From Nostocoides sp. F2B08 (GTDB lineage Bacteria; Actinomycetota; Actinomycetes; Actinomycetales; Dermatophilaceae), in the NCBI RefSeq assembly GCF_009184895.1, contig NZ_WESE01000014.1, positions 1-64,000 of the forward strand: a stretch of DNA of 64,000 nucleotides, given 5' to 3'. Below, piece by piece: positions 50,686 through 60,690 of the stretch. Below the pieces are notes generated by a model. It had not been told where the DNA came from, did no database searches, and saw only the letters and a list, made by a program, of their open reading frames with translations. How positions within the stretch are numbered: the stretch's first letter is position 1; each line of letters begins with the position of its first letter. A program made the position numbers and the translations under genes.

Positions 50686-53474
50686 CACGCATGATCGAAC
50701 GCTGGTTCCCGACTGCTGAGGTGAGCGCGAACAGCGGCTCCGGTTGGGGCAGCGGTAATGCCGAGGTCGGCGTGATGACCTGGTTCGCGAAGCGACCAAC
50801 TGCACAGGCCAAGGCCGCCACGATCTGCTCCCTCCTGCCTTGGCCCGAGGAACCCGCTGAGCAGGCTCGCCTGCAGCAGTTGGTGCGGGACGCGATGCAG
50901 GGAAGGTTCGAGCGTGGCGCAGAACTCCGTGCGGAGATCACGAAGGCCAACGGGGAGGAAGTCAGCACGCTAGACCCGTTCTCTGGTCGAGGACTCATTC
51001 CACTGGAGACTGCACGGCTGGGGTTGAAGGCGCACGCTATCGACTACAGTCCGGTAGCCGTCATGGCATCTCGTCTGCTGGCTGACTACCCATGCAGGGA
51101 CTGGAGTTCAGAGCCACGTCTGCCCTACGACTCTCACTCAGACCAGCTCGAGGTGACAGCAGCGCGACTCGTCAGCGACGTTCAGACGGTGATCGAGGAA
51201 GTCGGTCGCCGGTTCACGACATCGCTGCGGCCCTTCTACCCACAGGTGGACGACAAAGACGCGTGGGGCTACTTGTGGGCGTTGAGCATTCCATGTCAGG
51301 AGTGCAACCGCCACTTCCCTCTCATCGGCCAGCTCGAACTACGCAAAGCCAGCACACGGAAGAACCGGGCGAAGGGAACCACCTACAGCGATCCCGGCCA
51401 GTCGTACTACATCGACGCTGACCATGCCGCGGGTTCGTGGGTGGTGGTTGTTCACGAGGGTCCACCGAGGGGCCTTCCCACCCGGCAGGTGCCACCAGGC
51501 AAGAGCCGCTACGACAGCAACGGTCGAGTTGCAGTGTGCTCGTTCTGCGATCACCCGCACGACCGCCATGTCCTTACGCGACTGCTCGACGAGGGCCACG
51601 GACGGGACGTGCCGCTCCTCGCCGCTGACTTGGACGTAGTGGTGGGAAAGTCGTATCGCGCCTTGACGGACGAGGAGAGCGAAGCGATCGAGCGAGCCAC
51701 CGAAGCTCTCGCTGCACAGGAGAAGTTCAGCCCGTTCCTGAGTGCTGTTCCCGATGAGCACATACCAGAGGGCAACACCTGGACCGTGCAGGCGACTGTC
51801 TACGGTGCCCGCACCTACGGGGACATGATGAACGCGCGGCAGACGCTATCCTTCGTCAGCCTGGCGCACGCGATCAGCGACGTTGGAGCCGATCTGGTCA
51901 AGAACGGCAACAGCAACGACTACGTGCGTGCGCTGACTGGCTATGCAGCCGCAGCCATGTCCCGCAAGATCCGACGCGCGACTCGTGGATGCACCCTCGA
52001 CCCCAAACTGAATAAGGTGAACGACTTGTTCGCCACAGAGTCGAGCCTCAACTTCTCGTTCGACTACTTCGAGGTAGGACTGGCTAACGGACCGGGGAGC
52101 TGGCAATCGGTGGCCGCCGGGACTGTCACCGCGCTCCGTTCGACAATGCCGCCCGCCCGTGCCCAGTCGGCTGTCGTGGACCACGGGTCCGCGACCGTCT
52201 TGCCTTTCCGTGACCGCACTATCACCGCCGTGGTTACCGACCCGCCGTACGACGCCATGATCGACTACAGCGACGCGAGCGACCTGTTCTACGTATGGAT
52301 CAAACGGGCGCTGGCAGACGCATGGCCCGAGCTCAGCCTCACCGCGCACGAGTACGGCGTGCAAGAGAAGCGCGATGAGATCATCGTCAAGAAGGGCGGC
52401 ACCAGCAACAGCGACCACCGGACGAGGGAGCACTATGACGCGCTCATCACGCAAGCGTTCCGCGAGGCCCAACGGGTCGTGCGGTCCGATGGCGTCGTCA
52501 CCATCGTGTTCGGACACGGAGAACCCGAAGTCTGGCAACGCTTGCTGACGGCCATCCGCAACGCCGGGCTTGTCCTTACTGGCGCGTGGCCCGCCAAGAC
52601 GGAATCAGGCGGCAAAGTCGGGTTCACCAACATCGTGACAACCCTGACCATGGCCTGCCGGCCCGCCCCAGAGGGCCGTCCCACGGGTCGTAAGGCTTCC
52701 GTCGAAGCCGAGATCCGCCGAGTGGTCCGCAGCCGGTATCCCGACTGGGAGAAGTGGGGACTCGCCCCCGCTGACATGCTCATGGCCGCTGCCGGGCCCG
52801 CCATGGAGGTGGCCGGCAGGTACGCGGAAGTGCTCGACGCGAAGGGCAGCCCAGTCGACATCGCAACGTTTCTCCCGTTGGCGCGAGCAGCCGTGCAGGA
52901 CGCGATGGCAGTCGAGATCGACCGGCAGCCGCTAGAAACGTTCGATGCCCGCACAAGGTTCGCGCTTTGGTGGGCTCGCCTCTACGGGCGGCAGGTCCAA
53001 GCCAAGTCCGAACTGCGTTGGCAGGCCCTCGCAGCGACCCTGGAACTGTCCGAAGTTAGGGATCTCGTTCCAGACTCGCAGAAGGGCTGCCGGTTCACTG
53101 AGGCCAAGGCCGCGAACCGTCGCATCGACCCAGAATCGGCGGTCGTGGACGTGGCCTTGGCGATGGCGAAAGCGTGGCCGCAAGGACTGGACGCGGTGGG
53201 AGAGGTCCTGGCGGCTTCCGGGCGAGACACCGACGACGCGTACCTCTGGGCAGCCATGGCGTTCCTGGTGGACAGGCTGCCCGCCAGCGACGCAGACGTT
53301 GTGGCGTGGACAGGCATCCTGAGGAACCGCCGCAACGTGGGCCACGCCGCCCGCGGTGCCGAACAGGCCCGCCAGGACGCCCTAACCGCCGCAGCCCAGC
53401 CCACTCTGGACCTGACAATGGCCGGAGACGACCCGATCGCGCCCACCAAGAGAGACAAGGGGACCCGAGGATGA
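50682..53474 (+). CDS. DUF1156-family DNA methyltransferase
   Basis: A 930-residue predicted DNA N6-adenine (or N4-cytosine) methyltransferase. DUF1156 is at the N-terminus (IERWFPTAEVSANSGSG). LDPFSGRGLIPLE (98-104) is motif I, DPPYDAMIDYSD (from 520) catalytic motif IV. Two CxxC pairs (Cys205/208 and Cys286/289) form a zinc knuckle within the insert. The C-terminal 250 residues are helical and may contact the DUF499 protein. It probably marks host DNA or modifies phage DNA as part of the system. It overlaps both neighbours, so the three genes are one operon. Confidence 0.85.
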   Translation: MTRMIERWFPTAEVSANSGSGWGSGNAEVGVMTWFAKRPTAQAKAATICSLLPWPEEPAEQARLQQLVRDAMQGRFERGAELRAEITKANGEEVSTLDPFSGRGLIPLETARLGLKAHAIDYSPVAVMASRLLADYPCRDWSSEPRLPYDSHSDQLEVTAARLVSDVQTVIEEVGRRFTTSLRPFYPQVDDKDAWGYLWALSIPCQECNRHFPLIGQLELRKASTRKNRAKGTTYSDPGQSYYIDADHAAGSWVVVVHEGPPRGLPTRQVPPGKSRYDSNGRVAVCSFCDHPHDRHVLTRLLDEGHGRDVPLLAADLDVVVGKSYRALTDEESEAIERATEALAAQEKFSPFLSAVPDEHIPEGNTWTVQATVYGARTYGDMMNARQTLSFVSLAHAISDVGADLVKNGNSNDYVRALTGYAAAAMSRKIRRATRGCTLDPKLNKVNDLFATESSLNFSFDYFEVGLANGPGSWQSVAAGTVTALRSTMPPARAQSAVVDHGSATVLPFRDRTITAVVTDPPYDAMIDYSDASDLFYVWIKRALADAWPELSLTAHEYGVQEKRDEIIVKKGGTSNSDHRTREHYDALITQAFREAQRVVRSDGVVTIVFGHGEPEVWQRLLTAIRNAGLVLTGAWPAKTESGGKVGFTNIVTTLTMACRPAPEGRPTGRKASVEAEIRRVVRSRYPDWEKWGLAPADMLMAAAGPAMEVAGRYAEVLDAKGSPVDIATFLPLARAAVQDAMAVEIDRQPLETFDARTRFALWWARLYGRQVQAKSELRWQALAATLELSEVRDLVPDSQKGCRFTEAKAANRRIDPESAVVDVALAMAKAWPQGLDAVGEVLAASGRDTDDAYLWAAMAFLVDRLPASDADVVAWTGILRNRRNVGHAARGAEQARQDALTAAAQPTLDLTMAGDDPIAPTKRDKGTRG

Positions 53475-56401
53475 GCACGGACTTCACTCCATGGTGGGAG
53501 GCTCTGAAACTTCGCTCCGAGATCGTGGACGCCTCTGGTGCGATCGATGACGTGCAGATGAGTCTGCACGACGCCGTCTATGGCAAGGCCTCGGCCCGAC
53601 CTGCCTACGCACAAGCGGGCTACTACGGGGAGATCACGCATCCCACCGGCCAGCTCGTTGACTTGCTCGCAAAACTCGCCGTTCGGCTGGGCGGAGGACC
53701 TGAGGACTACATGAAGTCACGTGCCCTGGTCCGGCTCGATCAGGGCATGGGTGGCGGCAAGTCGCATGCCTGCATCGGCGCTTGGCACCTCGCGAAGCAC
53801 CCAGCGGACTTCGCCTCAACCGACATCGGAAAGGCCGTCCACGACGAGGCCGCGAACATTCTGGGGCGACAGCTCCCCACCGACCTCGGAACCCCCCGCG
53901 TTGTCGTGCTCCCGTGCGACTCCATGACGCCTGGAGCGCCCGTGCAGGACCTCGACGGACCGGCAAAGAACCTGTGGGAGCGATTCCTCTGGCGGCTGTT
54001 CGAGCGTGACTACGCGCGATATGAGGACTACCAGCCGTTCTTTAGCGACAAGTCGAAGGTCATGGACGCGCTGCGCTCTGTCGGCCGCCCCGTGCTCATT
54101 ATCGTGGACGAGATCCTGAACTACGTCGGCAACGGTCTGGACGGTGCTGGCGACCCCGAGCTGGTCGCGCAGGACATGGCGTTCCTGCAGGTCTTGCTGG
54201 ACGCTGTGAATGACGTGCCCAACGTCGCGATGCTCCTTGTGATGATCGCGTCCGAGAAGGACACGATGGCGCTGAGCGACGCAGGCGGTAAGCGCCGCGA
54301 GGCGCTCCAGTCGTTCATCGACCGAAACGGCCGGCTCGCGACCGTGAACGAGAACGCGGACTTCGCCGCGATCCTCCGCCGCAGACTGTTCGACAAAGCA
54401 CCGGCGCGGGAGGTCGTCGACGCGACGGTCAAGTCGTACGACTCGCTGTTTCGTGACAAAGGGTGGAAGACCAAGGTCATCGACCAACTTAGCGCCCCAT
54501 GGACGACAGACTTCGAGAAGCAAGTCGTCCGTTCCTACCCCTTCCACCCGCAGCTCATGCACTTGGCTGAGTCGGAGTGGGCCAACCTCGCAGGTTTCCA
54601 GAAAGTCCGCTCCACCATCCAGGTGTTCGCGGCGACCGTGTGGTCCCTGCAACGGCGCGGAAAGGCGGGCGAGTGGGTGCCGGCGTTGATCGGTCCCGGT
54701 GACCTGCCGTTGTCGGACGCGACGGTCAGGGAAGCCGTCCTCGGCACCGGGCTGATCACCGACACCAAGACTCAGGCGAACTACCGTGCCGTCGCTCAGA
54801 ACGACATAATCTCGCTCGACCAGAGCACAGGGGCAGCCAGGCTGCTTGACGTGAACCGTCAGGCTGGGTTATGGGACGAACTGAACCCTCGCGCGGCCGA
54901 GCGGGCAGCGACCATGATCTTCCTCGTGTCCATCGTGGGCGCACGAGGACAGGGGAGGAGGGGTGCTTCCGAACCCGAAGCAAAGGCAGCCACGATGGTC
55001 CCCGGCCTCAACTACAGCATCGCGGACGCGGAGGGCGTCATCCGTGACTTGGCTGACCCGGACACTGGTTTGGCAGCACTGGAGCAGATCAAGGGCACGG
55101 GGGGCACACCACCCCGCTATTACCTTTCCACCCGCCAAACGCTGAACATGCTGGTACGCGCCTCTCGAGTCAGCGTCAGCGAGGCAGACCGGGATCGCGC
55201 AATCGCTCAGGCCGCCGAACGCTTGGCGTCCACTGGGCCATTCCGCGCCAAGCACTTCGTGCGGTTCGAGGCAGGTCGTTCACCACTTGAGCTGCTGGAG
55301 TCTGCAGGGTTGGACGACGCCCGCACGACGCGGCTAGTGGTTCTCGACCCATCGGGGTTCTCGCTGCGAAACGGGATGGAGCAGGACACGATTGACGCGC
55401 TGAGCGCCGCACTCGGTCTCGGACCTAACCGGCTCACTTCCTCGTGGGCATCCTCACTGGTCTTCGCCGTGGTCAACACCCAACGGCGCACCCATGCTCG
55501 CGCGATCGCCACCGAGTTCCTTGCACGGGAGCGTGTGCTTGAGGCCCCGGAAGTCCAAGATGACGAGTTGTTGCGTGACAAGGCACGCGAGAACCGCAAC
55601 GAGGCGAAGAAGCGCATGGAGACGGCGCTCAGGCGTGCCTACCAGCACGTCGTCTACCTGTCGCAGCCGGACCTGGACTCCGACCGTGAGCTCGGCCAGA
55701 TCACGTTCGAAGACGACGCACAGAGCTCCCTGGACGGTGCCCTCGTCTGGAAGGCCCTAGTCGCCCACGAGAAGGCGTACGACCAGGGGGAGTTCAGGGC
55801 CAAGGCGTTGCTGCACCAGCTCCGTGACCTAGATTACGGACGCCCTCTCAGCGAGATCCGTGACGCGTTCTGGCAGACCCCGCGACTGCCACTGCTGCAC
55901 GCGGGTGAGGCCGAGTTGCGGCACGCCATCTACGACGCGGTTCGCGCCGGTGACCTCCGTGTCGCCACTCGGGACGGCACCGATGTCGCAGTGACCGGCC
56001 CGAACGAGATCAACCTCCAGTCACAGTCGTTGGTCCTTGCCAGGCCCTTGCCCGTAGACCCGCAGCCAACCCCGAGCGAGGACGAGCCGGACGACCCGAC
56101 CCCGACGCCGACCCCCGGCCCTGGTCCTGCGCCGGACGACGCTGAGAAGAAGCCGACGCCTCCGACACAGGCCGAGAAGGAGCAGGAGGTGTCGCTCAGC
56201 ATCATCAAGCGTTTCGAGGGCGAGGACGAAGCGATCGACAACACCGCTGCGCTACTTCGCTTGCTGTACGAGGCGATCGAGGCCAACGGGTCGTCATACC
56301 TGCATGGGACGTTGCGTGTAATCGTGGACTCCTCATGGGCTGAGCAGATCGCCGAGGCCGCCAAGGCTGCAGGGATCCCGGCCGTCGTGCGCGACCAGTA
56401 A
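53471..56401 (+). CDS. DUF499-family AAA+ ATPase
   Basis: A 976-residue ATPase. The P-loop is GMGGGKS (92-98) after the DUF499 lead-in, Walker B is VLIIVDEILNYV (Asp213-Glu214), and LLVMIASEKD with later Arg residues gives the sensor region. Residues about 100-700 are the DUF499 core. A Pro/Thr/Asp-rich linker (about 860-905) joins a C-terminal domain of some 70 residues. DUF499 proteins accompany DUF1156 methylases in anti-phage loci as large ATPases of unknown mechanism. It overlaps the methylase stop. No nuclease motif is visible in it. Confidence 0.83.
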   Translation: MSTDFTPWWEALKLRSEIVDASGAIDDVQMSLHDAVYGKASARPAYAQAGYYGEITHPTGQLVDLLAKLAVRLGGGPEDYMKSRALVRLDQGMGGGKSHACIGAWHLAKHPADFASTDIGKAVHDEAANILGRQLPTDLGTPRVVVLPCDSMTPGAPVQDLDGPAKNLWERFLWRLFERDYARYEDYQPFFSDKSKVMDALRSVGRPVLIIVDEILNYVGNGLDGAGDPELVAQDMAFLQVLLDAVNDVPNVAMLLVMIASEKDTMALSDAGGKRREALQSFIDRNGRLATVNENADFAAILRRRLFDKAPAREVVDATVKSYDSLFRDKGWKTKVIDQLSAPWTTDFEKQVVRSYPFHPQLMHLAESEWANLAGFQKVRSTIQVFAATVWSLQRRGKAGEWVPALIGPGDLPLSDATVREAVLGTGLITDTKTQANYRAVAQNDIISLDQSTGAARLLDVNRQAGLWDELNPRAAERAATMIFLVSIVGARGQGRRGASEPEAKAATMVPGLNYSIADAEGVIRDLADPDTGLAALEQIKGTGGTPPRYYLSTRQTLNMLVRASRVSVSEADRDRAIAQAAERLASTGPFRAKHFVRFEAGRSPLELLESAGLDDARTTRLVVLDPSGFSLRNGMEQDTIDALSAALGLGPNRLTSSWASSLVFAVVNTQRRTHARAIATEFLARERVLEAPEVQDDELLRDKARENRNEAKKRMETALRRAYQHVVYLSQPDLDSDRELGQITFEDDAQSSLDGALVWKALVAHEKAYDQGEFRAKALLHQLRDLDYGRPLSEIRDAFWQTPRLPLLHAGEAELRHAIYDAVRAGDLRVATRDGTDVAVTGPNEINLQSQSLVLARPLPVDPQPTPSEDEPDDPTPTPTPGPGPAPDDAEKKPTPPTQAEKEQEVSLSIIKRFEGEDEAIDNTAALLRLLYEAIEANGSSYLHGTLRVIVDSSWAEQIAEAAKAAGIPAVVRDQ

Positions 56402-56969
56402 TTTAGGCGTGGCCCAACGCCCCTACCCTTGACGCTAGCCATGTCGAGGACGGTAGGTCACTGGCAGGTCCTTGGGCGGGACGCCACTCACCGAGTGAGC
56501 GCCGACGTGACACGTCAGATCACGGAGGACTCCCCGTGGCAAGACGCTGCATCCACCCGACTCGTCCCAGCACCGGGGAGGCGACCCAAAGCCGCCGTGG
56601 GCTTGGATGCTGAACCTCCCCGCCAAGGAGGAATGGCTGGACTCCCTCCGCCCGCTCCACGAGGGCGCCGATGACCGGGTGCCTGACGACGAGTAGACGG
56701 CTCCCTGCGGGGGCGCTCGTCCGGCCGGTAGAGGCCTGCTCGGCTCTCCCCACTTGGAGCAGCCGCTCATAAGGTGCAACGCCTTGAGGATGGGGTACAT
56801 GGCGAGGGTCGGGTCGTGGGTGGGATGGTGCGCACAAGTCCTCTTTCCCTGACCGCCAGGCGGGGTGGAGCGGCGGCGGGTCGGCCGGTGCCTGGGCATT
56901 CGTGAATCCTCGCGTGTTCGTTCGGGGCCTTGTGGATCGGGAGGTTCAACACCCGAAGGAGGGTTCCTG
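56402..56969. other. Intergenic region right of the defence operon
   Basis: About 570 bases. A weak hairpin (GGCGT, 6-base loop, ACGCC; 56406-56421) follows the DUF499 stop and may end the operon. ATG 56607 opens a 29-codon frame ending at 56696, whose tail EEWLDSLRPLHEGADDRV looks like the end of a larger protein, perhaps a remnant. I see no further gene here. The ribosome site of the next transfer gene lies at the right end. Confidence 0.45.
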
Positions 56970-57485
56970 ATGCAGCAATGCCGACGACGTAATCCCTGTC
57001 CGCATACGTGGGAGATCCCGCTGGCGGTGGCGGTGGGCCTGGTGCTGCTGCTCGTTGCAGGCGTGCAGGTGGGCAGAGGCCTCGCCAACCTCATCGCCGG
57101 CAATGGGTGGCGGTTGGTCGATCGGGCGGAGCTGTTCACCTCGGGGCCGGGGGTGCTCGCAGGTCGAGCCGACGCGGGTCTGGCGGGTGTGTCGTCGCCG
57201 GCCTCGCCCGGCCTGCTGTGGTGGTGCATCGTCGTCGTGGAGGTGGTGGTGCTCGTTCTCTCGGGTCTGGCGCTGCGGACGGGCTGGGGTCGATGGGGAC
57301 CGTCGCGGGTCGAGGGGACGGCGTATCGAGCCGACGTGGACGCGCTGATGGGCATCGCACGGCTTCGCCGTCACGCGCCGCTGATCCGCCCAGACCTCTA
57401 CACCTCTCACGGGCTGGCGAGCATGGCGCGACAAGGGAGCATCCGTGGTCTCAGGCCCGCGAGCGGGTATCGGGAGGAGACATGA
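56970..57485 (+). CDS. Small conjugation-associated membrane protein
   Basis: A 171-residue protein with two hydrophobic helices (about 18-38 and 88-108), a loop outside or inside of some 45 residues between them, and a basic C-terminal tail of about 60 residues (GIARLRRHAPLIRPDL). It immediately precedes and overlaps the VirD4-like gene, as is usual for small membrane partners of coupling proteins in actinobacterial elements. AAGGAGGG lies about 7 bases before ATG 56970. It may anchor the coupling protein, which itself lacks a helix. Confidence 0.65.
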   Translation: MQQCRRRNPCPHTWEIPLAVAVGLVLLLVAGVQVGRGLANLIAGNGWRLVDRAELFTSGPGVLAGRADAGLAGVSSPASPGLLWWCIVVVEVVVLVLSGLALRTGWGRWGPSRVEGTAYRADVDALMGIARLRRHAPLIRPDLYTSHGLASMARQGSIRGLRPASGYREET

Positions 57486-58933
57486 GACGGGTGCCTCCGG
57501 CGGAGGTGGGGTGGCGGCTCGGGGTGGCGAGGCATCCACGGGGTGGGGAGCTGTGGGTGCCGTGGGATCGCACGGCGGGGGTGATCGGTCCGCAGGGGTC
57601 TGGGAAGACGCTGGATCTGCTCGTGCCGGCCTTGATCGACGCGCCGGGGGCGGCGATGACGACGCTGACGAAGGCCGATGACCTGCTGCTGTCGTTCACG
57701 GCGCGGTCGCGGGACGGGCGTCCGTGTGTGGTGCTGGACCCGTTCGGGCTGGTGCCGGGTCTGCCAGAGGTGGTGTGGGACCCGGTCGCAGGGTGCGTGG
57801 ACCCCCTGGTCGCGGAGCGGCGGGCGAAGGCGTTCACCGCCGGCACGATCAAGGGGACGGTTTCCGGGGGCTACGGTGACGATGCGGCGCGGTTCTATGC
57901 GGCGGAGGCCGCCAAGGTCCTGCAGGCGTACCTGCACGCCGCCGCTTTGACCGGGCAGAGCCTGGAGCACCTGCTGGGGTGGATCGCCCGTCCGTTGGCG
58001 TCGACGGAGCCGGCGGAGATCTTGCGGGAGCACCCGCACGCGGCGCCGTTCTGGGAGGGGCTCCTGCATGGGGCGCTACGCGGGGATAGCCGCACGGCGG
58101 GTAACACGGTGACGACGGTGCAGCAGGCGATGAGCCTGTTCTTCCAGGCGGAGACCCGCCGCCGCTGCGTTCCCGGCCCTGGGCGACCCGCGACGGAGAT
58201 CGCCGACGTCATCGCCAAGGGCGGGACGATCTACCTTCTGGGGCGGGAGGATCCGTATGCGTCGGCGTCACCGTTGATGACGGCGTTCGCCGAGCACGTC
58301 CTCGACACGGCGCTGGCCGCGGCGCAGGTCTCGCCGTGGGGGCGGCTGGCTCCGCCGTTCCACGCGATCCTGGACGAGCTTCCGTCGACGGCGCCGCTAC
58401 CGACGTTGCGGACCCGGATGGCGAACGAGCGGGCGTTGGGGATCTCGTTCATCTGGGCGGCGCAGGCATGGCCGCAGCTGACGAGCATCTTCGGGGAGGC
58501 CGAAGCGCGGACCTTGTTGGGGTTGACGAACAACCTGGTCGTGTTCGGCGGGTCGAAGGATGTCGCGTTCAACCGGGAGATCTCAGACCTGATGGGAAAC
58601 GTGCGGGTCTCGCGTTCCACCTGGCAGACCGGGACCCGGCACGGCCGCACGTACTCCGGGGAGGACATCCCGATCCTCACCGGCGCTGAGATCCGCCAGC
58701 TCAAGGAGCGCCACGCCCTGGTCCTGGCCGAGAACGGCGCCCCGATCATCGCCAAGCTGGACCGGTGCGTCGACGGCCGCGCCGGACGCCGGCTCCTCGC
58801 CGAGCAGGCGGCCCTGCGGCGCCGAGCCGTCGACCGGACCGGCCAGGTGTCAGCGGAGGCGCGGTCCGCGGCCGCGCTGGTCGAGGCGCGCCGCCGCGGG
58901 CTGGGCCGCGACCGCACGGAGCACCTGCCGTGA
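57482..58933 (+). CDS. VirD4/TraG-type coupling ATPase
   Basis: A 483-residue type IV coupling protein. GPQGSGKT (36-43) is Walker A, HAILDELPS (about 296-302) Walker B, and SRSTWQTGTRHGRTY and LKERHALVLAENG close the family. There is no N-terminal membrane helix, so the preceding two-helix protein probably supplies membrane anchoring. The coupling protein brings the relaxase-DNA complex to the channel. It overlaps both neighbours by 4 bases. Confidence 0.88.
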   Translation: MRRVPPAEVGWRLGVARHPRGGELWVPWDRTAGVIGPQGSGKTLDLLVPALIDAPGAAMTTLTKADDLLLSFTARSRDGRPCVVLDPFGLVPGLPEVVWDPVAGCVDPLVAERRAKAFTAGTIKGTVSGGYGDDAARFYAAEAAKVLQAYLHAAALTGQSLEHLLGWIARPLASTEPAEILREHPHAAPFWEGLLHGALRGDSRTAGNTVTTVQQAMSLFFQAETRRRCVPGPGRPATEIADVIAKGGTIYLLGREDPYASASPLMTAFAEHVLDTALAAAQVSPWGRLAPPFHAILDELPSTAPLPTLRTRMANERALGISFIWAAQAWPQLTSIFGEAEARTLLGLTNNLVVFGGSKDVAFNREISDLMGNVRVSRSTWQTGTRHGRTYSGEDIPILTGAEIRQLKERHALVLAENGAPIIAKLDRCVDGRAGRRLLAEQAALRRRAVDRTGQVSAEARSAAALVEARRRGLGRDRTEHLP

Positions 58934-59604
58934 CCGGCGACAATCGCCGACACGGGGTCGCGCACCCGATGATCGAGGCCTTCCCCATGCCCGGGCCGCT
59001 TGTCGAGGGCGCCTACACACCGCTGGACAAGGCGGCGGAACGGCCCCCGGACAAACAGAACATCGATCCGCGACTGGCGCTGCGGTCCCGGCCGTGGGAT
59101 CCGGCGTCGTGTCGCGAGCCGGAGCTGCGGGCCGAGCTGTGGGACTGGCTCGAACGGGTGGTCATCTGGCTGAACCGGGAGTACGTGTGGGACACCGCCG
59201 GTGTGATCCCGGCCTGCTGGCCGCGGCACCCGCACCTGGTCCACGAGATCGCCGTCCTCGCCGACCGGCGCCGCCAAGCGGGACTGGCCGTCACCGGCGC
59301 AGACCTCGCCGAGTTCCACCGCTCCACCCTTCCCGACTTCATCGACCGGATGCACACCCGGCTCCGCTCCCACTGCGAGGAAAGGGAGCACCAGCCCTGG
59401 CCGGCCCGAGGCCGGTTCGTACGGCATTGCGCCCCGGAGACCGTCGAGGTCCGTCGCCGGCTCTTCGCCGCCGACGTCCGCGCCCTCGTCGAGGAACCCA
59501 GCGAGGACGGCGTTGCCGACCTGGACCCGGAGGAGCGCCGCGCACGAATCCGCGGCCTGCCGAGCCTGGCGAATGAGGACGACACCGGCTGGTCGCTGAA
59601 CTGA
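58930..59604 (+). CDS. Conserved element protein of unknown function
   Basis: A 224-residue soluble protein from GTG 58930, which overlaps the coupling-protein stop. It is rich in Trp, His and Arg; LWDWLERVVIWLNREYVWD and DVRALVEEPSEDGVADLDPEERRARIRG suggest a helical protein. No catalytic motif is recognised. By position it works with the coupling protein, perhaps as an adaptor between relaxase and channel. The last gene of the transfer operon before the ligase. Confidence 0.6.
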   Translation: MTGDNRRHGVAHPMIEAFPMPGPLVEGAYTPLDKAAERPPDKQNIDPRLALRSRPWDPASCREPELRAELWDWLERVVIWLNREYVWDTAGVIPACWPRHPHLVHEIAVLADRRRQAGLAVTGADLAEFHRSTLPDFIDRMHTRLRSHCEEREHQPWPARGRFVRHCAPETVEVRRRLFAADVRALVEEPSEDGVADLDPEERRARIRGLPSLANEDDTGWSLN

Positions 59605-59679
59605 CAGGGCGCCCTGTCCCGGGCAGTAGCGCGGTGGCGCTCGAGGGGATTCCGGCAGGCCGTGGGTCATGCTTGACGC

Positions 59680-60663
59680 ATGACGCTGCCGGGTGATCTG
59701 CGCGGGCCGGTCACCGTGGCGCTGTCCCGCTCCGAGGCCTCCATTCCCGCAGCAGCCTCGCTGCCCGGCGGCGCACGGTATGAGCCGAAGTGGGATGGGT
59801 ACCGCGTCGTCGCAATCCGCGACGAGGAGGGTGTGCGATTGTGGTCGCGGCAGGGCAAGGACCTGACCGGGCGCCTGCCGGACCTGGCGGTCGCGGCCCG
59901 TGACCAGCTGTCGCCGGGGACCGTGCTCGACGGGGAGGCGGTCATCTGGAACGGGGACCGGCTGGACTTCGACCTGCTCCAACGCCGGCTGGTCAGCGCC
60001 AGGTCAGGTCTGGCGTCCCTGGCGGCGGCGCATCCGGCGACCTTCATGGTCTTCGACGTCCTCGCCGTCAGTGACGTCGATGTGCGCTCTCGCCGGTTGC
60101 AGGAGCGACGCGAGATCCTCGAGGACCTGTCGACGTCGTGGCGGCCCCCGCTGCAGCTGACCCCGTCCACCCGTGATGAGCAGACGGCCCGGCAGTGGTT
60201 CACCGACTACCGGCCGGCCGGGGTGGAGGGGCTGGTGGTCAAGGCCGCCAGAGGTGTGTACGCGCCGGGTCGCCGCTCGTGGGTAAAGGTCAAGAGCAGG
60301 GAAAGCGTCGACGTCATCGTCGGGGCCGTGACCGGCAGCCTGACCCGCCCGGAGACTGTGGTCGCGGGCCGGGTCAGGGACGGGGTCCTGCACATCGTCG
60401 GCAGGACGACCCCGCTGGCCAGGGAGCAGGCGGTCGAACTCGCCGACGCTCTGACCCCGGCGGGGCCGGAGCATCCCTGGCCGGATGAGGTGTCCTCGAA
60501 CCGGTTCGGATCCGGCCGCGACAAAGTGCCGCTGGTCAAGGTCGAGCCGGTGCTCGTGGCCGAGGTCCTCGCCGACGCGGCCATGCACGCCGGCGGCTAC
60601 CGGCACCCGCTGCGCTACCTGCGCTTGCGCGCCGACCTCACCACCGACGACATACATCCCTGA
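59680..60663 (+). CDS. ATP-dependent DNA ligase (LigC-like)
   Basis: A 327-residue ligase. Motif I is EPKWDGYR (Lys37 is the AMP-accepting residue), motif III-like FMVFDVLAV, motif IV EGLVVK and motif V SWVKVK; the OB-fold follows, ending near residue 320. The N-terminal 30 residues are shorter than in LigB/LigD. It seals nicks using ATP and may act in re-circularising or completing transferred DNA. It lies 75 bases after the transfer operon and is convergent with the relaxase-primase gene. Confidence 0.87.
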   Translation: MTLPGDLRGPVTVALSRSEASIPAAASLPGGARYEPKWDGYRVVAIRDEEGVRLWSRQGKDLTGRLPDLAVAARDQLSPGTVLDGEAVIWNGDRLDFDLLQRRLVSARSGLASLAAAHPATFMVFDVLAVSDVDVRSRRLQERREILEDLSTSWRPPLQLTPSTRDEQTARQWFTDYRPAGVEGLVVKAARGVYAPGRRSWVKVKSRESVDVIVGAVTGSLTRPETVVAGRVRDGVLHIVGRTTPLAREQAVELADALTPAGPEHPWPDEVSSNRFGSGRDKVPLVKVEPVLVAEVLADAAMHAGGYRHPLRYLRLRADLTTDDIHP

Positions 60664-60690
60664 GCCGTGGCCCGAGGACGGACGCTGCGG

